Positions 6,752 through 15,878 are shown, numbered from the stretch's first letter. The stretch: DNA of 33,747 bases from Myxococcaceae bacterium (GCA_019694595.1 JAIBBQ010000057.1:1-33747); one strand, 5' to 3'. The notes: generated by a model not told the origin, from the letters alone. Program-made: numbers and translations.

Positions 6752-7554
6752 CGCCCTCGCTGTCCCTCGACAGCCGCGCGCTCGCGGAGGCGTACGACCG
6801 CTCGAGCGCGCTCCAGCTGGAAGGGGGCCAGCGCCTGGTGGAGCGGCTCCACCTCGGCCCCGAAGCCCGGGTGCTCGACGTGGGCTGCGGCACGGGCCGA
6901 CTCACCTGCTGGCTCGCCGCCCGTCTGGGCCCCAAGGCCCGGGTGGTGGGCATCGACCCGCTCGAGCACCGCATCGCGGTCGCGCGCTCGCACGGGGGCA
7001 CGGCACGCTTCGAGGTCGGCCGCGCGGAAGACCTGAGCGCCTTCCAGGACGCGAGCTTCGACACGGTCTGTCTGGCGTCGGTGCTCCACTGGGTGACGGA
7101 CAAGGCGCGCGCGCTCGCCGAGGCGCGCCGGGTGCTGCGGCCAGGCGGGACGCTGGCGGTGACCACGCTGCCCGACGAGCTCTCGGGGGTGAGCACCGTC
7201 TCCAGCGTGCTCAGGAGCGTGCTGCGGCGGGCGCCGTTCGTGGAGCACCTCGCGCCGCCGGGCCCCCGGCGGGGCTCCACCTCGACCGAGCTGGTCGCCC
7301 TGGCGCTCGAGAGCGGGCTCGAGCTCGTCGAACTCCAGGTGGCGCCCACCGAAAGCCGCCACGAGAGCGGCGCGGCCTTCGTGGAGCTCGCGGAAGCGAG
7401 CGCGTTCGGCAACCTGCTCGGTTCCGTTCCCGCCGAGCTGCGCACCTCGCTCCGCGATGAACTCGCCGCCGCGTTCGAGACCCAGCGCGGGCCGGCCGGC
7501 GTCGTGGTGCGCGGCTGGGAAGTTCGCCTCGTGGCCCGCTGCCCAGGCGAATGA
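6748..7554 (+). CDS. Class I SAM-dependent methyltransferase
   Basis: 268 residues from GTG 6748, which overlaps the preceding stop as GTGA. The frame is open further upstream, but the overlap and homology set this start. Motif I is RVLDVGCGTGRLTCWLA (about residues 42-57), motif II VVGIDPLEHRIAVAR, then GRAEDLSAFQDASFDTVCLASVLHWV and the post-motif EARRVLRPGGTLAVTT. This is the UbiE/Methyltransf_11 pattern for small-molecule substrates. Co-transcription with the small membrane protein under the TetR palindromes suggests the pair acts on one compound, perhaps detoxifying or modifying a hydrophobic molecule. That link is inference. Confidence 0.9.
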   Translation: MTPSLSLDSRALAEAYDRSSALQLEGGQRLVERLHLGPEARVLDVGCGTGRLTCWLAARLGPKARVVGIDPLEHRIAVARSHGGTARFEVGRAEDLSAFQDASFDTVCLASVLHWVTDKARALAEARRVLRPGGTLAVTTLPDELSGVSTVSSVLRSVLRRAPFVEHLAPPGPRRGSTSTELVALALESGLELVELQVAPTESRHESGAAFVELAEASAFGNLLGSVPAELRTSLRDELAAAFETQRGPAGVVVRGWEVRLVARCPGE

Positions 7555-7628
7555 GCGGAAAGGGCTGAAACTTTCGCGCGCTGAGCTACACCACCGCCCG
7601 CTTCAATCACTCAACCGGGAGGGTCGTC

Positions 7629-8459
7629 TTGAAGAAGCTGCTGCTCGCCGTGTGCTGTGCGCTGTCGTTCCCCGCCTTCGCCGACCTGAAGCTCCCGGCG
7701 CCCAGCCCGGGTGCCAAGGTGATGCAGACCGCCGGCCTCACCGACATCACCATCGACTACAGCTCGCCGGCCGTGAAGGGCCGCAAGATCTGGGGCGGCC
7801 TGGTTCCGTACGACCAGGTGTGGCGCGCGGGCGCCAACAAGGCCACCAACATCACCTTCAGCCAGCCGGTGGTCATCGACGGGAAGGACGTGCCCGCTGG
7901 TACGTACGCCTTCTTCACCATTCCCGGGCAGAAGACCTGGACCCTGGTGCTCAACAAGAACGCCGAGCAGTGGGGCGGCTTCAACTACGACCAGTCGACC
8001 GACCTGCTCCGCGTGACCGTCACCCCGCAGGCCATTCCGATGCGCGAGCGCCTCGCGTACGCGGTCACCAACTTCACCCACGACGCCGCCAACATCGACC
8101 TCGAGTGGGAGAAGCTCCGCGTCACGCTGCCGGTGAAGCTCAAGACCGCCGAGCAGTCCGAGAAGAACATCGTGCAGGCCGACGGCACCGCCTGGCAGCC
8201 GATGAACAACGCCGCCCGCTACTACCTGGAGATCAAGGACTGGGCGAAGGGCCTCGCCGCCATCGACAAGTCCATCGCCACCAAGGAGACCTGGCTCAAC
8301 GTGTGGGTGAAGGCGCAGCTCCTCGCCGGCAGCGGCAAGGTGAAGGACGCCTACCCGCTCGCCGAGAAGGCGCAGACGCTCGGCGCCGCCGTGCCCCCGG
8401 CCGACTTCTTCTACGCCGAGGACATCAAGAAGGCGCTCAAGGAGTGGAAGGGCAAGTGA
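7629..8459 (+). CDS. DUF2911 exported protein, first gene of bsh operon
   Basis: 276 residues from a TTG start preceded by a strong GGGAGGG five bases upstream. A signal peptide is evident (MKKLLLAVCCALSFPAFA then D-L-K). The DUF2911 domain covers about 20-165: GLTDITIDYSSPAVKGRKIWGGLVPYDQVWRAGANKAT, VPAGTYAFFTIPG and WTLVLNKN..QWG. The C-terminal 90 residues look helical and TPR-like (NNAARYYLEIKDWAKGLAAID, LAEKAQTLG). DUF2911 has no assigned biochemical role and is common in Bacteroidetes and Myxococcota. Its stop is three bases from the bshC start, so it is almost certainly in the operon. Confidence 0.88.
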   Translation: MKKLLLAVCCALSFPAFADLKLPAPSPGAKVMQTAGLTDITIDYSSPAVKGRKIWGGLVPYDQVWRAGANKATNITFSQPVVIDGKDVPAGTYAFFTIPGQKTWTLVLNKNAEQWGGFNYDQSTDLLRVTVTPQAIPMRERLAYAVTNFTHDAANIDLEWEKLRVTLPVKLKTAEQSEKNIVQADGTAWQPMNNAARYYLEIKDWAKGLAAIDKSIATKETWLNVWVKAQLLAGSGKVKDAYPLAEKAQTLGAAVPPADFFYAEDIKKALKEWKGK

Positions 8460-8462
8460 GCA

Positions 8463-9992
8463 ATGCCCACGCCGTTCTCGCCGTCGTTCCTCGGCGGTGA
8501 GGCGCGCGCGCGGGCTTTCCTGCCCGACGACTTCCGTGACGGGAGTCGTCGGGCGGAGCACGTCCGTCTGGCTGCGGGGCGCGCGGTCTCGCCTCGCACG
8601 CTGGGCGCCCTGAAGGCGCTCTCCGCCCGGCTGCCGGCGAGCCCGGCGCGCGAGGCCCACCTCGAGCGACTCGGCGCTGGACGCGCTGCGGTGGTGGTGA
8701 CCGGTCAGCAGGTGGGGCTCTTCACCGGGCCGCTCTACGCGTTCGCCAAGGCAGCCTCGGCCATCGCCGTGGCGCGCGCTCTCTCGGACGAGACCGGCGT
8801 GCCCTGCGTGCCGGTGTTCTGGCTGCAGAGCGAGGACCACGACTTCCCGGAGATCGACCACTGCGTGGTGCAGCCGCGCAAGGGCGAGCCGGTGCGGCTG
8901 TCGCTCCCCGCACCGCCGGGTGATGGGCGGCGCAGCGTCTCCTGCCTCGCGCTCGGTCCCGAGGTGAGCCAGGCGCTCGATGGGCTCGCCCAGGCCCTCG
9001 ACGGACTTCCCCACCGCGACGAGGTGCTGGCGCTCCTGCGCACCCACTACCGCCCGGGGGCCGGCTGGGTGGACGCCTTCGCCGGCGTGATGGCCGAGGT
9101 GTTCGCCGCCGAAGGGCTGGTCTTCCTGGACCCGCGCGACCCCGCGCTCATGCAGGAAGTCCTCCCGCTCCACCGGCGCTGCTTCGCCGAGCACCAGGCG
9201 CTCAGCCGCGCCCTGCTGGAGCGCGAGGCCGCCCTGGAGGCCGCGGGCTTCGAGGTGCAGGTGCGGGTGCGGCCCGACGTGGCGCTGCCCTTCGTGCACG
9301 CGGCGGGGCGCGACGGCCCGCGCGAGCGCATCGCGCCGCAGGCGCTCCCGGCCGGTGAGGTGTGTTTCTCCAGCTCGGCCCTGCTGCGGCCGCTGGTGCA
9401 GGACACGCTCCTGCCCACCGCCGCCATCGTGGGAGGCCCCGGCGAGCTCAACTACTTCGCGCAGGTGGGGCCGCTGTACGCGCACCTGGGACTGCCGATG
9501 CCCATGGTGCTGCCGCGGGCGCGCTTCCGCGTGCTCGATGCCCGCACCCGCGACGACCTGGCCGCGCTCGGGCGCACCGCCGCCGAGCTCGAGGTGCCAC
9601 GCGCGCAGGCGCTGGCCAGCCTGGGCGGCACGAGCGGCGAGCCCACTCCCGACGCCGTGGAGCGCGAGCTCCTGGCCGCGGTGGAGCCGGTGCTCGCCTC
9701 CTTGCCCAAGGACCCCCGCCTCGGCGACGCGGTGGAGCTCACCCGGGGCACCGTCGCCCGCGCGGCTGCGCGTCTCAAGGCGCGGTGGGCCTTCGCGCGC
9801 GGCGAGCGCGACCAGGTGCTGGCGCAGCGCGTGGGGCGGCTGCAGACCGCGCTCTTTCCGCTCGGTCAGCCACAGGAACGCGTCTACGGCCTGCCGTCGA
9901 TGGCTGCTCGCCATGGCCTGGCGGAATTCAAGGCGATGACCTTCGCCAAGCTCTCGCCGTTCTCCGGCGTTGTGGAGGAACTCCACCCGTGA
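8463..9992 (+). CDS. bshC: Bacillithiol biosynthesis cysteine-adding enzyme BshC
   Basis: 509 residues from ATG 8463, close to the usual length of about 540. BshC is assigned to the last step of bacillithiol synthesis, adding cysteine to GlcN-malate. Family signatures are present in order: VVVTGQQVGLFTGPLYAFAKAASAIAVAR (about 77-105), PVFWLQSEDHDFPEI, ILGGPGE-like IVGGPGELNYFAQVGPLYAHLGLPMPMVLPRARF, and a helical coiled-coil region before the C-terminal end. The N-terminal region is shorter and GC-biased. Its stop overlaps the bshA start (GTGA), so expression is coupled. Confidence 0.93.
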   Translation: MPTPFSPSFLGGEARARAFLPDDFRDGSRRAEHVRLAAGRAVSPRTLGALKALSARLPASPAREAHLERLGAGRAAVVVTGQQVGLFTGPLYAFAKAASAIAVARALSDETGVPCVPVFWLQSEDHDFPEIDHCVVQPRKGEPVRLSLPAPPGDGRRSVSCLALGPEVSQALDGLAQALDGLPHRDEVLALLRTHYRPGAGWVDAFAGVMAEVFAAEGLVFLDPRDPALMQEVLPLHRRCFAEHQALSRALLEREAALEAAGFEVQVRVRPDVALPFVHAAGRDGPRERIAPQALPAGEVCFSSSALLRPLVQDTLLPTAAIVGGPGELNYFAQVGPLYAHLGLPMPMVLPRARFRVLDARTRDDLAALGRTAAELEVPRAQALASLGGTSGEPTPDAVERELLAAVEPVLASLPKDPRLGDAVELTRGTVARAAARLKARWAFARGERDQVLAQRVGRLQTALFPLGQPQERVYGLPSMAARHGLAEFKAMTFAKLSPFSGVVEELHP

Positions 9993-11089
9993 GAGTGGGC
10001 ATCGTCTGCCACGCCAGCTTCGGCGGCAGCGGCGTCATCGCCACCGAGCTCGCGCTCGCGCTGGCCGAGCACGGTCACCAGGTGCACCTCGTCGCCGCCC
10101 ACGAACCGCCGCGCCTGCCGGCCACGCGGCCGGCGGGGCTCACCTTCCACGCCGTCGGCAGCCCGGTGCACCCTCTCTTTCCCCACGGGGAGTTCACCCT
10201 CGCGCTCGCCTCCGCGCTCGCCGAGCTCGGCCCCCGGCTCGACGTGCTGCACGTGCACTACGCGATTCCCCTGGCGACCAGCGCGGTGCTGGCGTGCGAG
10301 CTCGCGGGCCCGGGCGCGCCCAGGCTGGTGACCACCGTGCACGGCACCGACGTGCTCACCATCGGCCAGGAGCGCGCCTTCCGCCCGCTGGTGAAGCAGG
10401 CGCTCGAGCGCAGCGCGCTGGTGACGGCCCCGTCGGCCTGGCTCGCCCAGCAGGCGGTGGCGGGCTTCGCTCTCGCGCGCGCCGTGCAGGTGGTGCCCAA
10501 CTTCGTCGACTCCGGGCGCTTCTGTCCGCCCGAGGCGCGGCCGGCCGGGCTGCCGCGGCTCACCCACAACTCCAACTTCCGTGCGCTCAAGCGCGTGGAA
10601 GACGTGGTGCAGGTGTTCGACCGCGTACGGCGCGTGGTCCCCTGCGAGCTCGAGCTCCTGGGCGACGGGCCGGAGCGGCCCAGGGTCGAGGCGCTGGTAC
10701 GCGCGCTCGGGCTCCGGGCGCAGGTGCACTTCGCGGGGGAGACCTCCGACGTGGCCCCTCATCTCAAGGCGAGCGACGTCTTCCTCCTCCCGAGCGAGGT
10801 CGAGAGCTTCGGCCTCGCCGCCCTGGAAGCGATGAGCTGCGGCGTGCCGGTGGTGGCGAGCGCGGTCGGCGGGGTGAGCGAGGTGGTGCGCGACGGCGTC
10901 ACCGGCTTCCTCCACCCCGTGGGCGACGTCGACGCCATGGCCGCGTCCACCGTGCGGCTCCTGCAGGACCGCGCGCTCCACCGGACCATGTCGCGCGAGG
11001 CCCGCAGCTGGTGTACCGCCCACTGGCAGCGCGCGCCGGTGGTCGCCCGCTGGGAAGCGCTGTACCGCACGCTGCTGGAGACTCCATGA
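9989..11089 (+). CDS. bshA: N-acetyl-alpha-D-glucosaminyl L-malate synthase BshA
   Basis: 366 residues from GTG 9989; family members are about 375. BshA is a GT4 glycosyltransferase that joins GlcNAc from UDP-GlcNAc to L-malate, the first step of bacillithiol synthesis. Signatures specific to BshA are [67 protein letters not shown] and [15 protein letters not shown]. The GT4 donor motif is [22 protein letters not shown]. The order bshC-bshA-PIG-L is operonic: it overlaps bshC by GTGA and the next gene by ATGA. Confidence 0.93.
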   Translation: MRVGIVCHASFGGSGVIATELALALAEHGHQVHLVAAHEPPRLPATRPAGLTFHAVGSPVHPLFPHGEFTLALASALAELGPRLDVLHVHYAIPLATSAVLACELAGPGAPRLVTTVHGTDVLTIGQERAFRPLVKQALERSALVTAPSAWLAQQAVAGFALARAVQVVPNFVDSGRFCPPEARPAGLPRLTHNSNFRALKRVEDVVQVFDRVRRVVPCELELLGDGPERPRVEALVRALGLRAQVHFAGETSDVAPHLKASDVFLLPSEVESFGLAALEAMSCGVPVVASAVGGVSEVVRDGVTGFLHPVGDVDAMAASTVRLLQDRALHRTMSREARSWCTAHWQRAPVVARWEALYRTLLETP

Positions 11090-13503
11090 GCCGTCGCACC
11101 CTCGCCCTGATGAGCTTGCTCACGTCCACGATGGTCTTCGCCGGTTCCGCGCCGCCCCGCCGCGACGGCGCCCAGCTGCTGCAGCAGGTGCGCAAGCTCT
11201 CGGTGCTGGGCAGCGCGCTCTTCGTGGCCGCCCACCCCGACGACGAGAACACCCGCCTCTTGGCCACCCTGGCCAACGAGACGCTGGTGCGCACCACCTA
11301 CCTCGCCTTCACCCGCGGCGAGGGCGGCCAGAACCTCATCGGCCCGGAGCTCGGTCCGCTGCTCGGCGTCATCCGCACCCAGGAGCTGCTGGCCGCCCGC
11401 CGCGTCGACGGCGCCGAGCAGGTGTTCACCCGCGCGCGCGACTTCGGGTTCTCCAAGAGCGTCGACGAGACGCTCGCCATCTGGGACCACGACCGGGTGC
11501 TCGCCGACGCGGTGTACGCGATTCGCGCGCTGCAGCCCGACGTCATCATCACCCGCTTCGCGCTCGAGGGCGGCGACACCCACGGCCACCACACCGCGTC
11601 GGCGCGCCTGGCGCTGGAGGCCTTCAAGGCCGCCGCCGACCCGGCGTTCCACCCCGAGCAGCTGAAGTCGGTGTCCGTCTGGCAGGCGAAGCGCATCGTG
11701 CGCAACGCCTGGGCGCCCGACGGCAAGCCCACCGGCCTTCCGCCCGAGACGCTCACCTGGGACTCGAGCCCCTACAGCCCGCTGCACGGCCTCACCTACG
11801 GCGAGCTCGCCGCCGAGAGCCGCAGCATGCACAAGAGCCAGGGCTTCGGCGCCGCGCCGCTGCACGGTCCCAACCCCGAGTTCTTCGTGCCCCTCGCGGG
11901 CGACGTGGCTCAGAAGACGCTCTTCGACGGCGTCGAGCTCACCTGGAAGCGCGTGCCCGGCGCGGAGAAGGTCGCCGCGCTCCTCGCCAAGGCGGCCCAG
12001 GACTTCAAGGTCGACGCTCCGCACAGCTCGGTGCCCGCCCTGCTGTCCGCGCTCGAGGAGCTGCGCAAGCTGCCGCGGTCCCTCTGGGTGCAGCGCAAGG
12101 AGCAGGAGCTCGTCGAGGTCATCGCCGCCTGCGCCGGGGTGTTCGTGGAGGCAGCGGCTGCGGCGCCCACCACCGTGCCCGGCGCCAAGGTCGAGGTGGT
12201 GACCCAGGCGCTGGTGCGCGCCGGCACCGCGCTCACCTTCTCGCAGGTGCGGGTGGGGGAGGCCCAGGACTCCGGCGCCAAGGCGAAGCTGCTGGTCGAC
12301 GCGCCCGCGCGGCTCACCAGCCCCTTCTTCCTCGAGCAGCCGCCCGCCAAGGGCACCTGGACGCTCGACGACACGCAGCCCTTCAACGCGCCCCAGCTCC
12401 CCGCCGCGCTGGAAGCCGAGTTCACCTTCAAGGCGGGGACGCAGAGCCTGGTGCTCAGCCGCGACGTCGTCTTCAAGTGGGTCGACCCCACCGTGGGCGA
12501 GCGCACCCGTCCACTCGAGGTGCTGCCGCCGGTGGTGGTGAAGCTGTCCGAGCCGCTCCTGGCCTTCACCGACCAGGCGCCGCGCCCGCTGGTGGTGACG
12601 GTGGTGGCCAACGCCGATGCGCAGAGCGGCTCGCTGCCGGTGACGGTGCCCGATGGCTTCACCGTGAGCCCGCCCGCCGTGGCGTGGACGCTGGCGAAGA
12701 AGGGCGACGAGGTGCAGGTGGCGCTCTCGGTCAAGCGCACCACCGCCAAGGCCGTGGGGGAACTCTCCCTCGACGCGCGCACGCTCACCCGCGTCGAGCA
12801 CGCGCACATTCCGATGCAGGTGGTGCTCGCGCCCGCCCGGGTGAAGCTGGTGCCGCTCGAGCTCAAGCGCGGCCGCACGAAGAAGGTCGGCTACATCGTG
12901 GGCGCGGGTGACGACGTGCCCCAGGCGCTGCGTCAGGCCGGGTATGCGGTCACCGTGCTCGGCGACGAGGCGCTCAAGGCCGAGAACCTCGGTGCCTACG
13001 ACGCCATCGTGGTGGGCATCCGCGCGTACAACGTCAACCCCAGGCTCATCGCCGCCTACCCGCGCCTCATGCAGTACGTGAAGGACGGCGGCGTCCTCGT
13101 CGCCCAGTACAACACCAAGAACTGGCTGAGCAGCGTGCCCGCCAAGCTGGGGCCGTATCCGCTCGAGCTGTCGCAGGACCGCGTGACCGACGAGGACGCG
13201 GAGGTCGTCTTCGCGTCGCCGAGGCACCCGGTGCTCTCTTCCCCCAACGCGCTCGGGCCGGCGGACTTCACCGGCTGGGTGCAGGAACGCGGGCTCTACT
13301 TCGCGTCGAAGTTCGACGCCCGGTACGAGACGCCGCTGTCGATGCACGACCCGGGCGAGAAGCCGCTCCAGGGCAGCCTCCTGGTCGCGAAGTCGGGGAA
13401 GGGCCGCTTCGTCTACACGGGCCTCGCCTTCTTCCGGCAGCTCCCCGCCGGCGTGCCCGGCGCGTACCGGCTCTTCGCCAACCTGCTCGACCGTGGAAGC
13501 TGA
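11086..13503 (+). CDS. Large exported PIG-L family deacetylase with C-terminal ThuA-like region
   Basis: 805 residues from ATG 11086. A signal peptide is visible (n-region SRR, hydrophobic [14 protein letters not shown], cleavage near AGSA). The PIG-L (LmbE) zinc site is [11 protein letters not shown], with AHPDDE at 49-54, and the second metal segment is [15 protein letters not shown] at about 160-172. The middle (about 350-600) is beta-rich. The C-terminal 200 residues ([59 protein letters not shown]) look like a ThuA/GATase-type fold. BshB, the GlcNAc-malate deacetylase, is a small cytoplasmic PIG-L protein; this one is three times longer and exported. It therefore probably acts outside the cytoplasm on a related N-acetyl or amide substrate. 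Confidence 0.9.
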   Translation: MSRRTLALMSLLTSTMVFAGSAPPRRDGAQLLQQVRKLSVLGSALFVAAHPDDENTRLLATLANETLVRTTYLAFTRGEGGQNLIGPELGPLLGVIRTQELLAARRVDGAEQVFTRARDFGFSKSVDETLAIWDHDRVLADAVYAIRALQPDVIITRFALEGGDTHGHHTASARLALEAFKAAADPAFHPEQLKSVSVWQAKRIVRNAWAPDGKPTGLPPETLTWDSSPYSPLHGLTYGELAAESRSMHKSQGFGAAPLHGPNPEFFVPLAGDVAQKTLFDGVELTWKRVPGAEKVAALLAKAAQDFKVDAPHSSVPALLSALEELRKLPRSLWVQRKEQELVEVIAACAGVFVEAAAAAPTTVPGAKVEVVTQALVRAGTALTFSQVRVGEAQDSGAKAKLLVDAPARLTSPFFLEQPPAKGTWTLDDTQPFNAPQLPAALEAEFTFKAGTQSLVLSRDVVFKWVDPTVGERTRPLEVLPPVVVKLSEPLLAFTDQAPRPLVVTVVANADAQSGSLPVTVPDGFTVSPPAVAWTLAKKGDEVQVALSVKRTTAKAVGELSLDARTLTRVEHAHIPMQVVLAPARVKLVPLELKRGRTKKVGYIVGAGDDVPQALRQAGYAVTVLGDEALKAENLGAYDAIVVGIRAYNVNPRLIAAYPRLMQYVKDGGVLVAQYNTKNWLSSVPAKLGPYPLELSQDRVTDEDAEVVFASPRHPVLSSPNALGPADFTGWVQERGLYFASKFDARYETPLSMHDPGEKPLQGSLLVAKSGKGRFVYTGLAFFRQLPAGVPGAYRLFANLLDRGS

Positions 13504-13615
13504 AGAGGACCGCCCGCCGTTCTTCCGCACCTGGCGCGGCGCCTACGCGCTGGTGCTGGGCGCGCTCGCGGTGGAGGTGGTGCTCTTCACCGTCCTCGCG
13601 AGGCACTTCGCGTGA
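13493..13615 (+). CDS. 40-residue single-span membrane microprotein
   Basis: GTG 13493 to TGA 13615. It overlaps the deacetylase by 11 nt and the symporter start by 4 nt (GTGA). The protein begins with an acidic cytoplasmic segment ([17 protein letters not shown]) followed by one hydrophobic helix ([18 protein letters not shown]) and a basic end. The overlap on both sides and the clean single-span topology support a real gene. It is placed like other small accessory subunits that precede solute transporters (for example DUF4212 proteins). A role in assembling or stabilising the symporter is inferred. Confidence 0.75.
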   Translation: MEAEEDRPPFFRTWRGAYALVLGALAVEVVLFTVLARHFA

Positions 13616-15309
13616 GCCCGCTCGACTGGGCGGTGCTGCTCGGCACGCTCACCGTCATCGTCGGCTACGGCGTGTGGAAGACGCGGGGCGCCGCGCCGCT
13701 CAGCACCTACCTGCGCGGCGGGTCCGACGCCCGCTGGTACACCATCGGCCTCAGCATCATGGCCACCCAGGCCAGCGCCATCACCTTCCTCTCGACGCCG
13801 GGGCAGGGGTTCGACGACGGCCTGGGCTTCGTGCAGTTCTACTTCGGCGTGCCCATCGCGATGGTGGTGCTGAGCGCCACCATCGTGCCCATCTACTACC
13901 GCACGCGGGTGCTCACCGCGTACGAGTACCTCGAGCAGCGCTTCGACCTGAAGACGCGGCAGCTCACCGCGGTCATCTTCCTGCTGCAGCGCGGGCTGGG
14001 CGCGGGCCTCAGCATCTACGCGCCGGCCATCATCCTCTCCACCGTGCTCGGGTGGTCGCTCGCGTGGACCAACGTGCTCATCGGCGCGGTGGTCATCGCC
14101 TACACGGTCTCCGGTGGCACCCGGGCGGTCAACCAGACGCAGCAGCTGCAGATGCTGGTGATGCTCGGCGGCATGGGGCTCGCCTTCGTCTACCTGTTCA
14201 GCACGCTCCCCGACGGCATCACCGCGGGCGACGCGGTCGGGCTCGCCGGCGCCTTCGGCAAGCTCAAGGCCATCGACTTCTCGGCCTCGCTCGAGACCCG
14301 CTACACCTTCTGGTCGGGCATCACCGGCGGCACCTTCGTCGCCCTGGCGTACTTCGGCACCGACCAGTCGCAGGTGCAGCGCTACCTCTCGGGCGAGTCG
14401 CTCCAGCAGAGCCGGCTCGGGCTCCTCTTCAACGGCCTGCTCAAGGTGCCGATGCAGGTGATGATCCTCGGCGTGGGCGTGGTGGTGTTCGTCTTCTTCC
14501 TCTTCAACGCCCCGCCGCTCTTCTTCAACGCGCCCGCCCTGGCCACGGCGCGCGCCGCCGAGCCGGCCGCGGTGGCCGCGCTGGAAGAACGGCACGCCGC
14601 GGTCTTCGCCCGGAAGCGCGCCGCCATCGACGGCTGGGTGACGTCCAGGCACTCGGGCGACGCGGCGGCCGAGGCCCAGGCGACCGCGGCGCTGCGGGCG
14701 CTGGAGCTCGAGGCCAAGCAGGTGCGTACCGACACCAAGGCGCTGGTGGTGAAGGCGGACCCTCGCGCCAACCCCAAGGACGCCGACTACGTCTTCCTCA
14801 CCTTCGTGATGACGCGCTTCCCGCGCGGCCTGGTGGGGCTGTTGCTCGCGGTCATCCTCTGCGCGGCGATGTCCGCCACCGCGAGCGCGCTCAACGCGCT
14901 GGGCACCACCACCGTGGTCGACTTCTACCGGCGCAGCGTCGACCCCAAGCTCGACGAGCAGCGCGGGGTGCGCGTCGCGCGCTGGTTCACCGTGGGGTGG
15001 GGCGCGCTGGCGGTGGGCTTCGCCGTCTTCGCCTCGCAGCTCGACAACCTCATCCAGGCGACCAACATCCTGGGCTCCATCTTCTACGGGCCCATGCTGG
15101 GCGTCTTCCTGGTCGGCTTCTTCCTGCCCAGGGTGCGCGGCACGCCGGTGTTCGCCGCGGCGCTGGTCGCGCAGGCCGTGGTGGTCGCGACCTGGCTCGG
15201 CAGCGACATCGGGTTCCTCTGGTACAACGTCATCGGCTGTGTCGCGGTGGTCGCGGTGGCGCTCGCGCTGTCCGCCGTCCTGGCTCCACCGGCGGCGAAG
15301 ACGACCTAG
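13612..15309 (+). CDS. Sodium:solute symporter (SSS family)
   Basis: 565 residues from GTG 13612, with about 13 predicted membrane helices. Family signatures include GLSIMATQASAITFLSTPGQGFDDGL, YRTRVLTAYEYLEQRFDLKTRQ, IAYTVSGGTRAVNQTQQLQM, FGTDQSQVQRYLSGES and AAMSATASALNALGTTTVVDFY. The last holds the Ser/Thr residues expected at the Na2 site. A charged helical insert of roughly 85 residues (about 305-390) interrupts the helices before that site and is unusual compared with sugar or proline symporters. The substrate is unknown. Its place as last gene of the bsh operon, after an exported deacetylase, suggests uptake of an amino-sugar or malate-containing product. Confidence 0.92.
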   Translation: MSPLDWAVLLGTLTVIVGYGVWKTRGAAPLSTYLRGGSDARWYTIGLSIMATQASAITFLSTPGQGFDDGLGFVQFYFGVPIAMVVLSATIVPIYYRTRVLTAYEYLEQRFDLKTRQLTAVIFLLQRGLGAGLSIYAPAIILSTVLGWSLAWTNVLIGAVVIAYTVSGGTRAVNQTQQLQMLVMLGGMGLAFVYLFSTLPDGITAGDAVGLAGAFGKLKAIDFSASLETRYTFWSGITGGTFVALAYFGTDQSQVQRYLSGESLQQSRLGLLFNGLLKVPMQVMILGVGVVVFVFFLFNAPPLFFNAPALATARAAEPAAVAALEERHAAVFARKRAAIDGWVTSRHSGDAAAEAQATAALRALELEAKQVRTDTKALVVKADPRANPKDADYVFLTFVMTRFPRGLVGLLLAVILCAAMSATASALNALGTTTVVDFYRRSVDPKLDEQRGVRVARWFTVGWGALAVGFAVFASQLDNLIQATNILGSIFYGPMLGVFLVGFFLPRVRGTPVFAAALVAQAVVVATWLGSDIGFLWYNVIGCVAVVAVALALSAVLAPPAAKTT

Positions 15310-15319
15310 CGGGCCTGCA

Positions 15320-15820
15320 CTACGGAGGCAGGAACGTGCCGCCCTGGCTGGTGCAGCTGCTCTGCACGTCGGCGGTGCTCTTGGGCGGGTTGGTGGTGCC
15401 CGAGTAGTAGTAGACGATCTTGCACTGGTTCTCGTCGTTCAGGATCTTGCAGCCGCCGAGCAGGTTCGCGGTCGGGCACGACGTCACCAGGGTCGCCGAG
15501 TCGCCGGAGCTGGCGCCCGTCGGCACCTTGCAGGCCGCCTTCTCGGCGTCGATCGACGACTGCAGCTGCGAGGTCGCGTTGTACGTCGAGCACTGGTGCA
15601 CGCCGTAGGTCACCCTGTCGGGCGGAGACGGCGAGCCGGCCTTGGTCTCGCACGCGGTCGCCGGGTTGCAGCTGATGGGCTGGGCCGACGACGAGCCGCC
15701 GCCCGAACTGCCGGAGCCGCCGCCCTTGGAGCCCGAGCCGCCGCCCGATGCCCCCGAGCCGCCCGAGCCACACGCCACCAGGACACACAGCACCGCCGAG
15801 ACGCCCAGCTGTCGGATCAT
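15320..15820 (-). CDS. Cys-containing lipoprotein with SGGG linker, function unknown
   Basis: 166 residues from ATG 15820. A lipoprotein signal peptide ends in the lipobox LVAC (MIRQLGVSAVLCVLVAC). A Gly/Ser linker of about 30 residues (SGGSGASGGGSGSKGGG...) follows. The mature domain of about 115 residues contains Cys pairs (SCNPATAC, HQCSTYN, SCPTANLLGGCKIL, QCKIVYYYSG, SCTSQGGTF), suggesting disulphides in the periplasm or on the surface. No known family was recognised. It is convergent with the symporter gene (10-bp gap). Confidence 0.8.
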   Translation of the reverse strand: MIRQLGVSAVLCVLVACGSGGSGASGGGSGSKGGGSGSSGGGSSSAQPISCNPATACETKAGSPSPPDRVTYGVHQCSTYNATSQLQSSIDAEKAACKVPTGASSGDSATLVTSCPTANLLGGCKILNDENQCKIVYYYSGTTNPPKSTADVQSSCTSQGGTFLPP

Positions 15821-15827
15821 GCGGCGA

Positions 15828-15833
15828 TTCCTA
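15828..15833 (-). promoter_or_regulatory. -10-like TAGGAA, leaderless spacing
   Basis: On the minus strand TAGGAA is followed by 7 nt and the ATG at 15820, the same spacing as at seven other starts in the window. Confidence 0.4.
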
Positions 15834-15878
15834 CCACGCCCGGAAACGGTGCCCATTTTCCGGCCCGGCGTCGGCCCC

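Noticed and set aside
7581-7592. tRNA D-arm-like GGTGTAGCTCAG on the minus strand
   Set aside because: No D-loop partner, anticodon arm, T-arm or CCA end can be folded around it; it is a chance 12-mer in a 74-bp spacer.
10759-13530. 923-codon open frame antisense to the PIG-L gene
   Set aside because: It mirrors codon third-position bias of the sense gene and shows no recognisable motif; similar shadows lie opposite bshC and arsCA.
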